Shown here: positions 6,982 through 15,075 of the stretch, in pieces
Numbering within the stretch: the stretch's first letter is position 1
Layout of the letters: every line of letters starts with the position of its first letter
NCBI GenBank assembly: GCA_012517935.1
Contig: JAAYUA010000069.1
Coordinates: 1 to 33,904, forward strand
Direction of reading: 5' to 3'
Length of the DNA: 33,904 nucleotides
Origin: Acetobacter sp.
GTDB taxonomy: Bacteria; Pseudomonadota; Alphaproteobacteria; Acetobacterales; Acetobacteraceae
Notes under the pieces: model-generated
The model's input: the letters and a program-made list of their open reading frames with translations, nothing else
What the model was told of the DNA's origin: nothing
The model's database searches: none
Made by a program: the position numbers and the translations under genes

Positions 6982-7218
6982 CTACGCGCAAGAAGAGTCA
7001 GAAATGTCATATGCGTTTTTGAGCGCTGTGACCCGAAGGGCGGAAGCCAGCGGATGTTCAGGTATCCGTGTCTGATCGATGCGTGTGATCAGAGCCGCCA
7101 GGGAAAGATTTTGAGCTGCAGCCATATTTTGCAAGACGGACCAGAATTCTTTTTCAAGCGCTATGCTCGTGGAGTGCCCTGATAGAACAAAGCTTTTCTT
7201 GATCAGATGGTGTTTCAT
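6982..7218 (-). CDS. Ribbon-helix-helix domain protein
   Basis: A 78-residue protein from the ATG at 7218, eleven bases after the queG stop; a longer frame starting at 7260 inside queG is possible. It has the RHH_4-type pattern found in alphaproteobacteria: a strand with basic residues (IKKSFVLSGHSTSIALE), then two helices (EFWSVLQNMAAAQNLSLAAL) and a conserved Ile/Asp-containing end (ITRIDQTR), followed by SALRVTALKNAYD. Such proteins are presumed DNA-binding. It is the last gene of the queG operon. Its target is unknown. Confidence 0.7.
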   Translation of the reverse strand: MKHHLIKKSFVLSGHSTSIALEKEFWSVLQNMAAAQNLSLAALITRIDQTRIPEHPLASALRVTALKNAYDISDSSCA

Positions 7219-7229
7219 GTGCCGTCCGT

Positions 7230-8321
7230 CTACTTCTGAAGAAGCTGCTGTGTGGCCCATTCTGCCGTTTCCGCCACAATGGGATCCGGATCACTTCGGA
7301 GCTTTGTTACAGGATCAATGAGATCCCGATTTCCGGAATTTCCTGCGGCAATCAGGGTATTGCGGACGAAACGGTTGCGTCCGATCCGTTTTATGGGGGA
7401 TCCTGAAAACAGGTTTCGAAAGCCTGCATCGTCCAGAGAGAGAAGATCAGCCAAAGGAGGGGCCTTCAGATCGTCTCTGGCGGTCAGTTTCATGTGACGT
7501 GAAGCGGCTGCAAAGCGGTTCCATGGACAGACGGCAAGGCAGTCGTCACATCCGTAAATCCTGTTGCCCATTGCCTTGCGCAGATGGAGCGGAATAGGGC
7601 CTGAATGTTCGATGGTGAGATAGGAAATACAGCGCCTGGCATCCATCTGCCATGCAGAAGGAAACGCATCTGTCGGGCATGCGACAAGGCAGCGTGTGCA
7701 ACTGCCACAACTCCCACCTGAGGGAGCTGAGGGTATGAGGTCAAGCGTTGTGAAGACCTCTCCCAGAAACATCCAGCTTCCGTGTTGTCGGGAAACCAGA
7801 TTTGTATGTTTCCCCTGCCAGCCCAATCCAGCTTGTTCTGCCAGAGGTTTTTCCGAAACTGGTGCTGTGTCGACGAAAACCTTGACGCCTGCGTCTATTT
7901 TCCTTCGGCGTGCCTCAGCGATGACAAATTGCGCCAGATGCTTGAGCATACCCTTGATAAGGTCATGATAATCTCTGTTGCGGGCATAGACGGAGATATT
8001 GCCGCACTCCCGACGTGCGAGGGTGGCAAGCGGGTCATCTCCCGGAGCGTAGGATACGCCCAGAGAAATAACAGTTCTCACGTCCGGCCATAATTTCTGC
8101 GGCTGGGCCCGCTCTTCCATGCGTTCAGCCAGCCAGGACATTTCTCCATGCTTGCCAGCTTCTGTGAACGCCTGAAGTTTTGCATGAGTATCGGGTGGCA
8201 AGACAGCGGGAGAAAAACCGACACTGTCAAATCCCATTTCAAGGGCATGCTTCCGGATGCGGTCAGTCAGTGCTGTCTGAAGGCGTTTGGTTCGGTCATC
8301 AGAAGTCTGTGCGTCCATCAT
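7230..8321 (-). CDS. queG: Epoxyqueuosine reductase
   Basis: Performs the last step of queuosine synthesis: cobalamin-dependent reduction of epoxyqueuosine to queuosine in the wobble position of GUN-anticodon tRNAs. 363 residues. The N-terminal domain carries VDTAPVSEKPLAEQAGLGW and GKHTNLVSRQHGSWMFLGE, which line the cobalamin/active site in QueG. Two 4Fe-4S clusters are indicated by CGSCTRCLVACP and CDDCLAVCPWNRF. A C-terminal HEAT-like segment (LRSDPDPIVAETAEWA) is expected in this family. The ATG at 8321 shares its A with the stop of the upstream 58-residue membrane protein (TAATG), so translation is probably coupled. A second ATG follows immediately. Confidence 0.95.
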   Translation of the reverse strand: MMDAQTSDDRTKRLQTALTDRIRKHALEMGFDSVGFSPAVLPPDTHAKLQAFTEAGKHGEMSWLAERMEERAQPQKLWPDVRTVISLGVSYAPGDDPLATLARRECGNISVYARNRDYHDLIKGMLKHLAQFVIAEARRRKIDAGVKVFVDTAPVSEKPLAEQAGLGWQGKHTNLVSRQHGSWMFLGEVFTTLDLIPSAPSGGSCGSCTRCLVACPTDAFPSAWQMDARRCISYLTIEHSGPIPLHLRKAMGNRIYGCDDCLAVCPWNRFAAASRHMKLTARDDLKAPPLADLLSLDDAGFRNLFSGSPIKRIGRNRFVRNTLIAAGNSGNRDLIDPVTKLRSDPDPIVAETAEWATQQLLQK

Positions 8322-8497
8322 TATTTTTTATATTGATTGTACATGCCACGCAGAATGATGACGGAGCTGCATATCCCGATCAGCAGATAACCAACGGACA
8401 GAACGATGGCCACATTCGTATAATGTGGCAGAAAAAATGACAGACCTGCTGCAAAGACAAGGCCGGAGAGGGTTGCGATGAGAATATCGACGGGCAT
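8321..8497 (-). CDS. Small two-helix membrane protein (58 residues)
   Basis: A short frame that fits exactly between its neighbours: its ATG at 8497 overlaps the stop of the 2-hydroxyacid dehydrogenase gene (TGATG), and its TAA at 8321-8323 overlaps the queG start (TAATG). The product, beginning MPVDILIATLSGLVFAAGLS, has two hydrophobic segments, about 4-22 (ILIATLSGLVFAAGLSFFL) and about 28-49 (VAIVLSVGYLLIGICSSVII), and a basic, aromatic C-terminus (LRGMYNQYKK), as in a small inner-membrane hairpin protein. The double one-base overlap is strong evidence that it is translated. No known family recognised; function unknown. Confidence 0.75.
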   Translation of the reverse strand: MPVDILIATLSGLVFAAGLSFFLPHYTNVAIVLSVGYLLIGICSSVIILRGMYNQYKK

Positions 8498-9486
8498 CAG
8501 GCAGTCACGCCTGTCGGGAGGGGGCGACCCGCGATGAAGGCCTCGACATTGTCGAGTGCGAGCATGCCCATATCGCTGCGTGTTTCAACAGTGCAGCTTC
8601 CGATATGAGGTGTTGCGAAGACATTCGGCAGGGACAGGAGTTCGGGATTTGGATGGGGTTCGTTGCGGAAAACATCCAGACCGGCGGCGGCCAATTGTCC
8701 CGATTTGAGCGCAGCGATCAAGGCGGTTTCATCAACCAGACGTCCGCGGGCGGCATTGATGAAAATTGCGCCTTTGGGGAGCTGCGAGAATGTTTCAGCA
8801 TTCATCATGCTGTCTGTGCTGTCGCCGCCAGGAAGATGCAGGCTGAGAATATCGCAACGGGGCAGCATATCGTTCAGGTCCCGGACCCAGGATGCACCAT
8901 ATTCCAGATCTTCCGGCAGACGGCGTCTGTTGTTGTAAAGAACATTCATGTCAAAACCTCGGGCGCGACGGGCAACGCCTTGTCCAATGCGTCCCATGCC
9001 GACGATCCCGAGCGTTTTTCCAGTGACACGAAGGCCAAGAAGTTCATCCATCGCCAGAGAGCGTCCCCAGCCTTCACGGATGACCCGACTCATTTCGGTG
9101 ACCCGTCGGGAAGCCCCCAGAATGAGCATCATGGTCAGATCCGCGTTGCAGTCCGTCAGAACATCGGGTGTGTTGCTGACCATGATCCCGCGCTCTGCAA
9201 GGGCTGCGACATCAAGGTGATCCAGACCAACACTGACGGTTGCGATCAGTTTTACACAAGAGGGGATCTGCGGAATCATATCCGCGAAAAGGGGGGTGGC
9301 ATGAGTGAGCAGAATGGCGGACGCCCCGAACTCTTCGGCCAGTCGCAGGGCTTCAGCAGTCTGGAGGGGCTGCGATGGCGGCGGAGGGGCTTCGAAACAT
9401 TCGGCAATCCGAGCTTCGACCATAGGGGGTAATTTCATGGTCCGGATGATTCGGGGGCGGGCGGGAAGTGGCGCGCTTGTTGTCAT
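8497..9486 (-). CDS. D-isomer-specific 2-hydroxyacid dehydrogenase (glyoxylate/hydroxypyruvate/2-ketogluconate reductase type)
   Basis: A 329-residue NAD(P)H-dependent dehydrogenase that interconverts a 2-keto acid and a D-2-hydroxy acid in the cytoplasm. The nucleotide-binding motif is GMGRIG (163-168). The catalytic triad of the family is visible: Arg247 in NAARGRLVDE, Glu276 in DVFRNEP and His294 in ATPHIGS. Basic residues after the second strand (NNRRR, 185-189) favour NADPH over NADH. Substrate cannot be fixed from sequence; glyoxylate/hydroxypyruvate or 2-keto-D-gluconate are the likely choices, the last being common in acetic acid bacteria. A GAGG lies six bases before the ATG. It heads a tightly overlapped operon with the small membrane protein and queG. 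Confidence 0.88.
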   Translation of the reverse strand: MTTSAPLPARPRIIRTMKLPPMVEARIAECFEAPPPPSQPLQTAEALRLAEEFGASAILLTHATPLFADMIPQIPSCVKLIATVSVGLDHLDVAALAERGIMVSNTPDVLTDCNADLTMMLILGASRRVTEMSRVIREGWGRSLAMDELLGLRVTGKTLGIVGMGRIGQGVARRARGFDMNVLYNNRRRLPEDLEYGASWVRDLNDMLPRCDILSLHLPGGDSTDSMMNAETFSQLPKGAIFINAARGRLVDETALIAALKSGQLAAAGLDVFRNEPHPNPELLSLPNVFATPHIGSCTVETRSDMGMLALDNVEAFIAGRPLPTGVTA

Positions 9487-9618
9487 CGAAGCCTCGGTTC
9501 GTCATCAGAAGAAAGTGGGGTCTGATGTTGCACAGGCGGTCCTGTTGGGGAAAGGGCTTTGTCAAAACCGTCTGAGCAATATGACCGGAGATGAGGGGAA
9601 ATTGATGAGGGGGAGAAA

Positions 9619-10269
9619 GTGGTGGAGCATCTGACGCCTGAAATGATGCTGACTGCCTATTCAATTGGCCTGTTTCCGATGGCACCCGATTCAGAGCGGG
9701 ACGAGCTTGACTGGTATGATCCTGATCCACGTGGAATATTGCCGCTTGATGATTTCCACCTGCCACGTCGTTTGCGTCGGACAGTTCTGTCGGATCGCTT
9801 CACGGTCACGACGGATCAGGCATTTGAAGATGTCATGAAAGCCTGTGCAGCTCCGGCGTCGGGACGGGAGGAGACATGGATCAATGGCGGAATTTTGCGT
9901 CTCTTTGCTGAGCTGCATCGGATGGGATACGCGCACAGCGTTGAAGTCTGGCAGTCCGGGGTTCTGGTCGGTGGTCTCTATGGTGTTGCATTGGGGCGTG
10001 CCTTTTTCGGAGAAAGTATGTTCAGCCGTGTGACGGATGCTTCCAAAACGGCTCTGGTGCATCTTGTCGCACGGCTGCGTTTGTGGGGCTTCACAGTGCT
10101 GGATACGCAATTCGGAACCGAGCATCTTGCCCGCTTTGGTGGTGTAGAAATTCCTGCTGCATCCTATAAGGAAAAGCTCGCTTTGGCGGTATCTGCTCCG
10201 CGGTGCTGGCGGGGGATGGAGAATGAAAAGGAAGTCTGGAATGCGGAAATCCGCACTATGGGCACATGA
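9619..10269 (+). CDS. aat: Leucyl/phenylalanyl-tRNA--protein transferase
   Basis: Transfers Leu or Phe from aminoacyl-tRNA to the N-terminal Arg or Lys of proteins, marking them for ClpS/ClpAP degradation (N-degron pathway). 216 residues, normal for the alphaproteobacterial form. Conserved blocks: AYSIGLFPMA, WYDPDPRGILPL, FHLPRRLRRT, ETWINGGI, HSVEVW, LVGGLYGVALGRAFFGESMF, DASKTALVHL and LLDTQ-like VLDTQFGTEHLARFGG. The start is one of two consecutive GTG codons (9619 or 9622); GGGGGAG upstream is better spaced for the second. It is divergent from the 2-hydroxyacid dehydrogenase gene. Confidence 0.95.
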   Translation: MVEHLTPEMMLTAYSIGLFPMAPDSERDELDWYDPDPRGILPLDDFHLPRRLRRTVLSDRFTVTTDQAFEDVMKACAAPASGREETWINGGILRLFAELHRMGYAHSVEVWQSGVLVGGLYGVALGRAFFGESMFSRVTDASKTALVHLVARLRLWGFTVLDTQFGTEHLARFGGVEIPAASYKEKLALAVSAPRCWRGMENEKEVWNAEIRTMGT

Positions 10270-10325
10270 TTGCCTGTGTTTTTCCCATTGGTGTCTGTAA
10301 GCGACCGTAAATCGAGAATAGAGGA

Positions 10326-11036
10326 TTGAAACGTTTGTTCAGAGGATATTTTCGAACCAGCAGGAAGCTCGCCCTTTCTGGCATGTGCATGCTCGGCCTG
10401 TTCTTGGGCAATCAGGCATATGCGGCAGAAAGTCATCCTCCATTGATGCCGGAGCATGACGCCAAGATCGTTTATGAAGTACAGCCGCAAGGTGCATCTG
10501 CGCCTCGCAAAATGACACTCTGGTTTGCGGCGGAAGGCGCCCGGATGCGGATTGATTCCGGCGATGGTGTGGCATCGACGATCATCGACCGTGGTCACGA
10601 TGAAGTTCTGTTGGTGCTGCATCCCAAACGCATTGTCATGCGGCTGAACGGACGTCAGGGTGCTCGCAATCCTTTCATGCTTGATGCCGGGATGGATTAT
10701 GCTCGTCAGGGTGAACAGAAAATCGCGGGCCTGACCTGCACGGACTGGCAGGTTACGACGCCCAAAGGGCAGGCGCAGGTCTGTGTGACTTCCGATGGCC
10801 TTGTTCTGAGCCAGAAGGGCGTGGATGCGGATGGCATCACAGGCGAAATGAAGGCGGAAAGCGTGAGTTTTGATCCGATCGCCGACAGCGAATTTGGCAT
10901 TCCTGCAGGATATAGTGTGATCGAACGTCCTTCTCATGCACCGACTGCAGGACCGACGGGCGGGCAGGGGTCTGCCGGGCAGGACCAGCTACCCGGGCAG
11001 AAAAGTGTCACGATGGGCTCAGGCGAATCACAATGA
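10326..11036 (+). CDS. Exported protein, DUF4412-like (first of a tandem pair)
   Basis: A 236-residue protein with a clear signal peptide: basic start (KRLFRGYFRTSRKL), hydrophobic core (LSGMCMLGLFLG) and an Ala-X-Ala site ending AYA near residue 33, so the mature protein should be periplasmic or secreted. The body is a beta-rich domain with IVYEVQPQ, MTLWFAAEGARMRIDSG, a Cys pair GLTCTDWQV and AQVCVTSDGLVLSQ, and a C-terminal FGIPAGY. This resembles DUF4412-type proteins; function unknown. The C-terminal 30 residues are Gly/Pro/Gln-rich. The reading frame allows only the TTG at 10326 upstream of the signal peptide. Its end overlaps the start of the next gene (ATGA), which is a paralogue. Confidence 0.65.
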   Translation: MKRLFRGYFRTSRKLALSGMCMLGLFLGNQAYAAESHPPLMPEHDAKIVYEVQPQGASAPRKMTLWFAAEGARMRIDSGDGVASTIIDRGHDEVLLVLHPKRIVMRLNGRQGARNPFMLDAGMDYARQGEQKIAGLTCTDWQVTTPKGQAQVCVTSDGLVLSQKGVDADGITGEMKAESVSFDPIADSEFGIPAGYSVIERPSHAPTAGPTGGQGSAGQDQLPGQKSVTMGSGESQ

Positions 11037-11626
11037 CATCCCGTAGGAAGTCAGCTTTGGCGCTGATGATTGTCCTTTCTGTCGCATCCACGCAGTCTCT
11101 GGCTGCTGACATACCGGATGCCCCTTTTGTCACACCGTCTGTTGATGTGGATGTGACCTATGACAGTCCTTCCGGTCCTGGAGGGCAGGTGGCCCAACTT
11201 CGGACGCGGTGGCAGACAGCAGGACTGCAACGTCGTGATGATCCCGGGAATTCAGTCGTTTATATGGTGACGTCATGGCGCACACATACTTTGACGGTTG
11301 TCGACACGGCGCGACATCTCAAGACAGTGATGCCTGCACCGGGTGATGACATTGCCTTGCCCGGGCATAAAGCTGAGGGGAAATTCTTGCGGCTCGGTCA
11401 GGAAAATGTGGCGGGAGAGGTGTGTGATTTGTGGCAGGCCACGGATCAGGATGGGCAGGACAGCGAAGTCTGCTACACATCTGATGGTATCCTCCTAAAA
11501 GCTCTTCAGGGTGGAAGGGTCGTGATTCAGGCAACCCATGTTGTGCGTGCGCCGCAGGCGGATTCCCTCTTCCTGATCCCGAGTGATTATGCCAGTAAAT
11601 CGGCCGCCGGAAACGGAAAACGCTGA
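11033..11626 (+). CDS. Exported protein, paralogue of the preceding gene
   Basis: A 197-residue protein whose ATG overlaps the upstream stop (ATGA), so the two are coupled. Signal peptide: basic start, core LALMIVLSVAST, cleavage probably after SLA near residue 24. The domain parallels its neighbour block by block: VDVDVTYDSPSG, LRTRWQTAG, VAGEVCDLWQA (neighbour: IAGLTCTDWQV), DSEVCYTSDGILLKAL (neighbour: AQVCVTSDGLVLSQ) and FLIPSDY (neighbour: FGIPAGY). The two conserved cysteines may form a disulfide in the periplasm. Likely a tandem duplication that has diverged. The RND transporter gene follows 76 bases downstream. Function unknown. Confidence 0.7.
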   Translation: MTSRRKSALALMIVLSVASTQSLAADIPDAPFVTPSVDVDVTYDSPSGPGGQVAQLRTRWQTAGLQRRDDPGNSVVYMVTSWRTHTLTVVDTARHLKTVMPAPGDDIALPGHKAEGKFLRLGQENVAGEVCDLWQATDQDGQDSEVCYTSDGILLKALQGGRVVIQATHVVRAPQADSLFLIPSDYASKSAAGNGKR

Positions 11627-11673
11627 TCCGTCTGTTCACATCTCAAAACGTGCGGTTAAAGCATCCGTGTGAA

Positions 11674-11699
11674 TTGTGGTCACAACCCTGGAGCGCTCC
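11674..11699. promoter_or_regulatory. Two adjacent palindromes upstream of the RND gene
   Basis: TTGTGGTCACAA (11674-11685; 5-bp arms, 2-base centre) and GGAGCGCTCC (11690-11699; perfect 10-base palindrome) fill the 76-base gap before the RND start. The second also supplies the ribosome binding site (GGAG). They could be a repressor site and/or an RNA structure masking translation initiation. No regulator gene adjoins. Confidence 0.3.
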
Positions 11700-11702
11700 T
11701 GA

Positions 11703-14700
11703 TTGAATCTCGCCCGGCCATTTATCATGCGCCCAGTCGCGACGACCTTGATGGCGATAGCTCTGGTTGTGGCTGGACTGTTGTCATTACGACAGATGCC
11801 GGTGGCAGACCTGCCGGATATTTCAGTTCCGGTCATCTATGTGATCGCAACACAGCCGGGAAGTTCACCACAGCAGTTGGCCACAGCCGTTACGACGCCT
11901 TTGGAACGGCGGCTTGGACGGATTGCAGGTCTGACACGCATAACGTCAGATACGACAGACACCAGTTCATTCATCCTGCTGTTTTTCGATGATGATCGGA
12001 ATATCGATGGAGCCGCGCGTGATGTGCAGGCGGCGCTTCAGGCCGCCCGTGCGGATATGCCTTCCACCCTGATTGATACGCCACAATATTATAAGGCCAA
12101 TCCATCGGACAATCCGGTGATTCTGGCCTCTCTGACATCCGATACCCGTCCAATGACGCAACTGCGTGATTTCGCCCAGACCCGTTTGCGGGCGGCTCTG
12201 GCTGGGATCAAAGGGGTTGGTTGGGTGGAGTTGGCTGGCACTGACAGCCCGGCTGTGCGTGTCGATCTCAATCCTCTGATGCTGTATAAATATGGGATCG
12301 GGTTTGAAGATATTCGCTCGGCACTGGCGTCGGCCAATGCAAACACACCGAAGGGATTCATTGAGTCCGGAGGACGGCGCTTCACTCTGGCCACGAACGA
12401 TCAGGCCCGAACGGCCGCAGCTTATCAGGATCTGATCGTTGCATGGCGCAATGGCCGCCCCGTTCATCTGACGGATGTTGCCGAAATTTCGAATGGTCCA
12501 CAGAATGAGCGTCAGGCCGCGTGGTTGAATGACAAGCCTGCGATTGTAGCGATTATTCGGGCCCAGCCCGGTGCGAATGTTGTTCAGGTTACCAATCGGA
12601 TAAAATCAGGCCTCGCATTCCTCAAGAATGCATTGCCGCGAGACGTCACGTTGACCCTGACGAATGATATGTCGAAGTCCATCCGTGCTGCGCTGTTCGA
12701 CACGGCCCTGACGCTGGTCATCGCTGTCGCATTGGTGATTGTTGTTGTTCTGGCATTTCTGAGGTCATGGCGATCAACCGTGATTCCGGCCATTACAGTT
12801 CCAGTCTCTCTCGCCGGTTCGATTGCCGTTATGCATGGTCTGGGATTTTCACTCGACACACTGTCCCTTATGGCGCTGACGATTGCCACAGGCTTTGTCG
12901 TTGATGATGCGATTGTCGTTGTTGAAAATATTGCGCGACATATGGAAGCGGGCATGCCTCGCAAGGAAGCCTCAATTCTGGGTGCAGGTGAAATTTCCTT
13001 TACCGTTATTTCGATAACAGTCTCTCTTGTTGCCGTCTTTTTACCCATGCTGCTTCTTGGTGGAACGGCGGGGAAAATCTTCTTTGAATTTGCCATGACA
13101 CTGGCAACGGCGGTGAGTGTTTCATTGCTTTTGTCTCTCTCCCTGACCCCGATGATGTGTGCCCATCTTCTGGAGGTCCACGATGATGCTGCCGTTCATA
13201 AAAACGGCCTTGCCGGATATATTCATCGTGTCTTCGACGGTATTGAATATGGTCTTAAGCAATTAATAGCTTTTTATACGCGGACCCTGACGGTTTCTCT
13301 TCGGCATCCATGGCTGGTTCTTTCGACATTGCCACTGAGTCTGATCATGACTGTGATGGTCGTGGTGGTGATGCCAAAAACGATTTTCCCTGCAGAAGAT
13401 ATTTCTCTCATTTCTGCTTTTCTGAGTGCAGATCAGACCAGTTCGTTCACGTCCGTTTCCGGCAAGACCAAGCAGGTGATCAACGCCATGGGTGTTGACC
13501 CTGATGTATTGACGACAATCGCTTTCACGGGAGGAGACGCCGCCAATGAAGGGCAGGCATTCGCGGAACTGAAAGCAAAGGCAAAGCGGACTTCGACACC
13601 GGAGCAGGTGGCCAAGCGCATTCAGGATCGATTGCAGAATGTAGCCGGGCTTGAGGCGCATGTTTCCAATCCGGGTGATGTGAATGGCGGGGGAGGCCGT
13701 CAACATCGCGGCAATTACAGTTATATTTTCAGCAGCGAAAACGCGGATGATATCTATGACTGGGTGCCAAGACTGGCTGAATCCTTAAAGGCAGATCATA
13801 ATCTTTCTGATGTCGGCACGCAGGTTTCCGGTCTTGGTGCGGCGATTCACGTCGGGATACAGCGTGATGTAGCAGCGCGTTACCAGATCACACCGCAGTT
13901 GATTGGCAATACGCTGAATGACGCCTATGGCCAGCGCATTGCCTCACGAATTTCAACATCTCTTGCGTCTTATTACGTGGTGATGGAGGTCGCGAAGCAA
14001 TTCCGGCAGAGCCCGATTCAGTTGGAGCAGGCATGGGTTTCCACGGCGGGGGGCAGCGCTGAAGGCGGCACTGTCTCCAATACTATTCGTGTGAAACAGG
14101 CGGGTACTACGGTTACGACAGAAGAGCAGGATCTCAGTCTGCAGTCCTTCCAGAACCAGATTGCGAACCGTCTTGCCGGAGGCAATGGTGCCTCAAATGG
14201 CTCCGCCGTTTCTTCATCAGTGGAAACGATGGTGCCTCTCGTCAATGTTGCCAGCATGACGCGGCAACCAACTCCGATCACGGTCAGTCATGATGCGGGT
14301 TTTGTCTCGGGCGCGATTTCGTTCAACCTGCCTCAGGGAAAAGGACTGGACGAGGCAGAGGCGGCGATCAGGCAGAAAATGATCAAACTGGATGTGCCAT
14401 CCTCATTGCATGGTGGTTTCACCGGTCAGGCTGCCGATTTCAAGAAGTCTATGATCAACGAACTTCTGGTTCTGCTGGCTGCGCTTGTGACGATGTATGT
14501 CACGCTGGGAATCCTTTACGAAAGTTACATACACCCCCTGACAATTCTTTCGACACTGCCTTCTGCCGCGATTGGTGCTGTCTTCACGCTTTGGCTGACG
14601 GGGCAGTCCTTTTCCCTGATCGCCATGATCGGCGTCATTCTTCTGATTGGCATTGTGAAGAAAAATGCCATTCTGATGATAGATTTTGCCCTACATGCTG

Positions 14701-15014
14701 AACGTGAATATGGAATGAGCCCGCAGGAAGCTATTTATACGGCCTGCCTGACACGTTTCAGACCGATCCTGATGACGTCTCTGGCCGCTGCATTTGGCGC
14801 TGTCCCACTTATTATCGGGAATGGCTACGGAGCAGAGTTGCGTCGCCCACTGGGAATTTCGGTTGTCGGAGGGCTGGCGATGAGCCAGTTGTTAACCTTG
14901 TATTCAACGCCAGCTGTATATTTGCTGATGGAACGGATGTCTGCGCGGACGCGTCGCTTTGCAGGTCGCTGGAGTAGGCGAAAGGTGGGCGCCAGAGCAT
15001 CAGATCCTGCATAA
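11703..15014 (+). CDS. RND-family efflux transporter, permease subunit (HAE1/MdtC-like)
   Basis: An 1103-residue inner-membrane proton-driven exporter. The N-terminal MNLARPFIMRPVATTLMAIA is typical of the MdtB/MdtC branch. Topology follows the family: TM1, periplasmic domain, TM2-6 from about 335, second half with TM7-12. The proton relay is intact: Asp401-Asp402 in VVDDAIVVVENIAR and Lys987 in IVKKNAILMIDFA. Relative to MdtC-like pumps it has a Gly/Ser/Thr/Gln-rich insertion of about 60 residues (about 780-840) in the second periplasmic half, between WVSTAGG and ETMVPL, in what would be the docking region. Start is TTG at 11703; the only nearby ATG (11727) would cut the amphipathic N-terminus. 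No membrane-fusion protein or TolC-like gene adjoins; two exported paralogues lie upstream. Substrate unknown. Confidence 0.92.
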   Translation: MNLARPFIMRPVATTLMAIALVVAGLLSLRQMPVADLPDISVPVIYVIATQPGSSPQQLATAVTTPLERRLGRIAGLTRITSDTTDTSSFILLFFDDDRNIDGAARDVQAALQAARADMPSTLIDTPQYYKANPSDNPVILASLTSDTRPMTQLRDFAQTRLRAALAGIKGVGWVELAGTDSPAVRVDLNPLMLYKYGIGFEDIRSALASANANTPKGFIESGGRRFTLATNDQARTAAAYQDLIVAWRNGRPVHLTDVAEISNGPQNERQAAWLNDKPAIVAIIRAQPGANVVQVTNRIKSGLAFLKNALPRDVTLTLTNDMSKSIRAALFDTALTLVIAVALVIVVVLAFLRSWRSTVIPAITVPVSLAGSIAVMHGLGFSLDTLSLMALTIATGFVVDDAIVVVENIARHMEAGMPRKEASILGAGEISFTVISITVSLVAVFLPMLLLGGTAGKIFFEFAMTLATAVSVSLLLSLSLTPMMCAHLLEVHDDAAVHKNGLAGYIHRVFDGIEYGLKQLIAFYTRTLTVSLRHPWLVLSTLPLSLIMTVMVVVVMPKTIFPAEDISLISAFLSADQTSSFTSVSGKTKQVINAMGVDPDVLTTIAFTGGDAANEGQAFAELKAKAKRTSTPEQVAKRIQDRLQNVAGLEAHVSNPGDVNGGGGRQHRGNYSYIFSSENADDIYDWVPRLAESLKADHNLSDVGTQVSGLGAAIHVGIQRDVAARYQITPQLIGNTLNDAYGQRIASRISTSLASYYVVMEVAKQFRQSPIQLEQAWVSTAGGSAEGGTVSNTIRVKQAGTTVTTEEQDLSLQSFQNQIANRLAGGNGASNGSAVSSSVETMVPLVNVASMTRQPTPITVSHDAGFVSGAISFNLPQGKGLDEAEAAIRQKMIKLDVPSSLHGGFTGQAADFKKSMINELLVLLAALVTMYVTLGILYESYIHPLTILSTLPSAAIGAVFTLWLTGQSFSLIAMIGVILLIGIVKKNAILMIDFALHAEREYGMSPQEAIYTACLTRFRPILMTSLAAAFGAVPLIIGNGYGAELRRPLGISVVGGLAMSQLLTLYSTPAVYLLMERMSARTRRFAGRWSRRKVGARASDPA

Positions 15015-15039
15015 AGGACTGATGCCGGCTTTTGTTTTT

Positions 15040-15074
15040 GCTGACCCTCGATAAAGGAGGATCAGCGTTTCTTG
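15040..15074 (+). terminator. Probable intrinsic terminator of the RND gene
   Basis: GCTGACCCTC (15040-15049) pairs with GAGGATCAGC (15057-15066) with one internal mismatch, 7-base loop, followed by GTTTCTTG. It lies between the convergent RND and ribokinase genes. The T-tract is short. Confidence 0.45.
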
Positions 15075-15075
15075 A

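Noticed and set aside
6944..6987. GCGTAG/CTACGC repeat after the glycosyltransferase gene as a terminator
   Set aside because: Six-base arms 32 bases apart, no T-tract after the second arm.
8605..9432. 275-codon open frame antisense to the 2-hydroxyacid dehydrogenase gene
   Set aside because: The dehydrogenase has all catalytic residues; the antisense product is compositionally odd.
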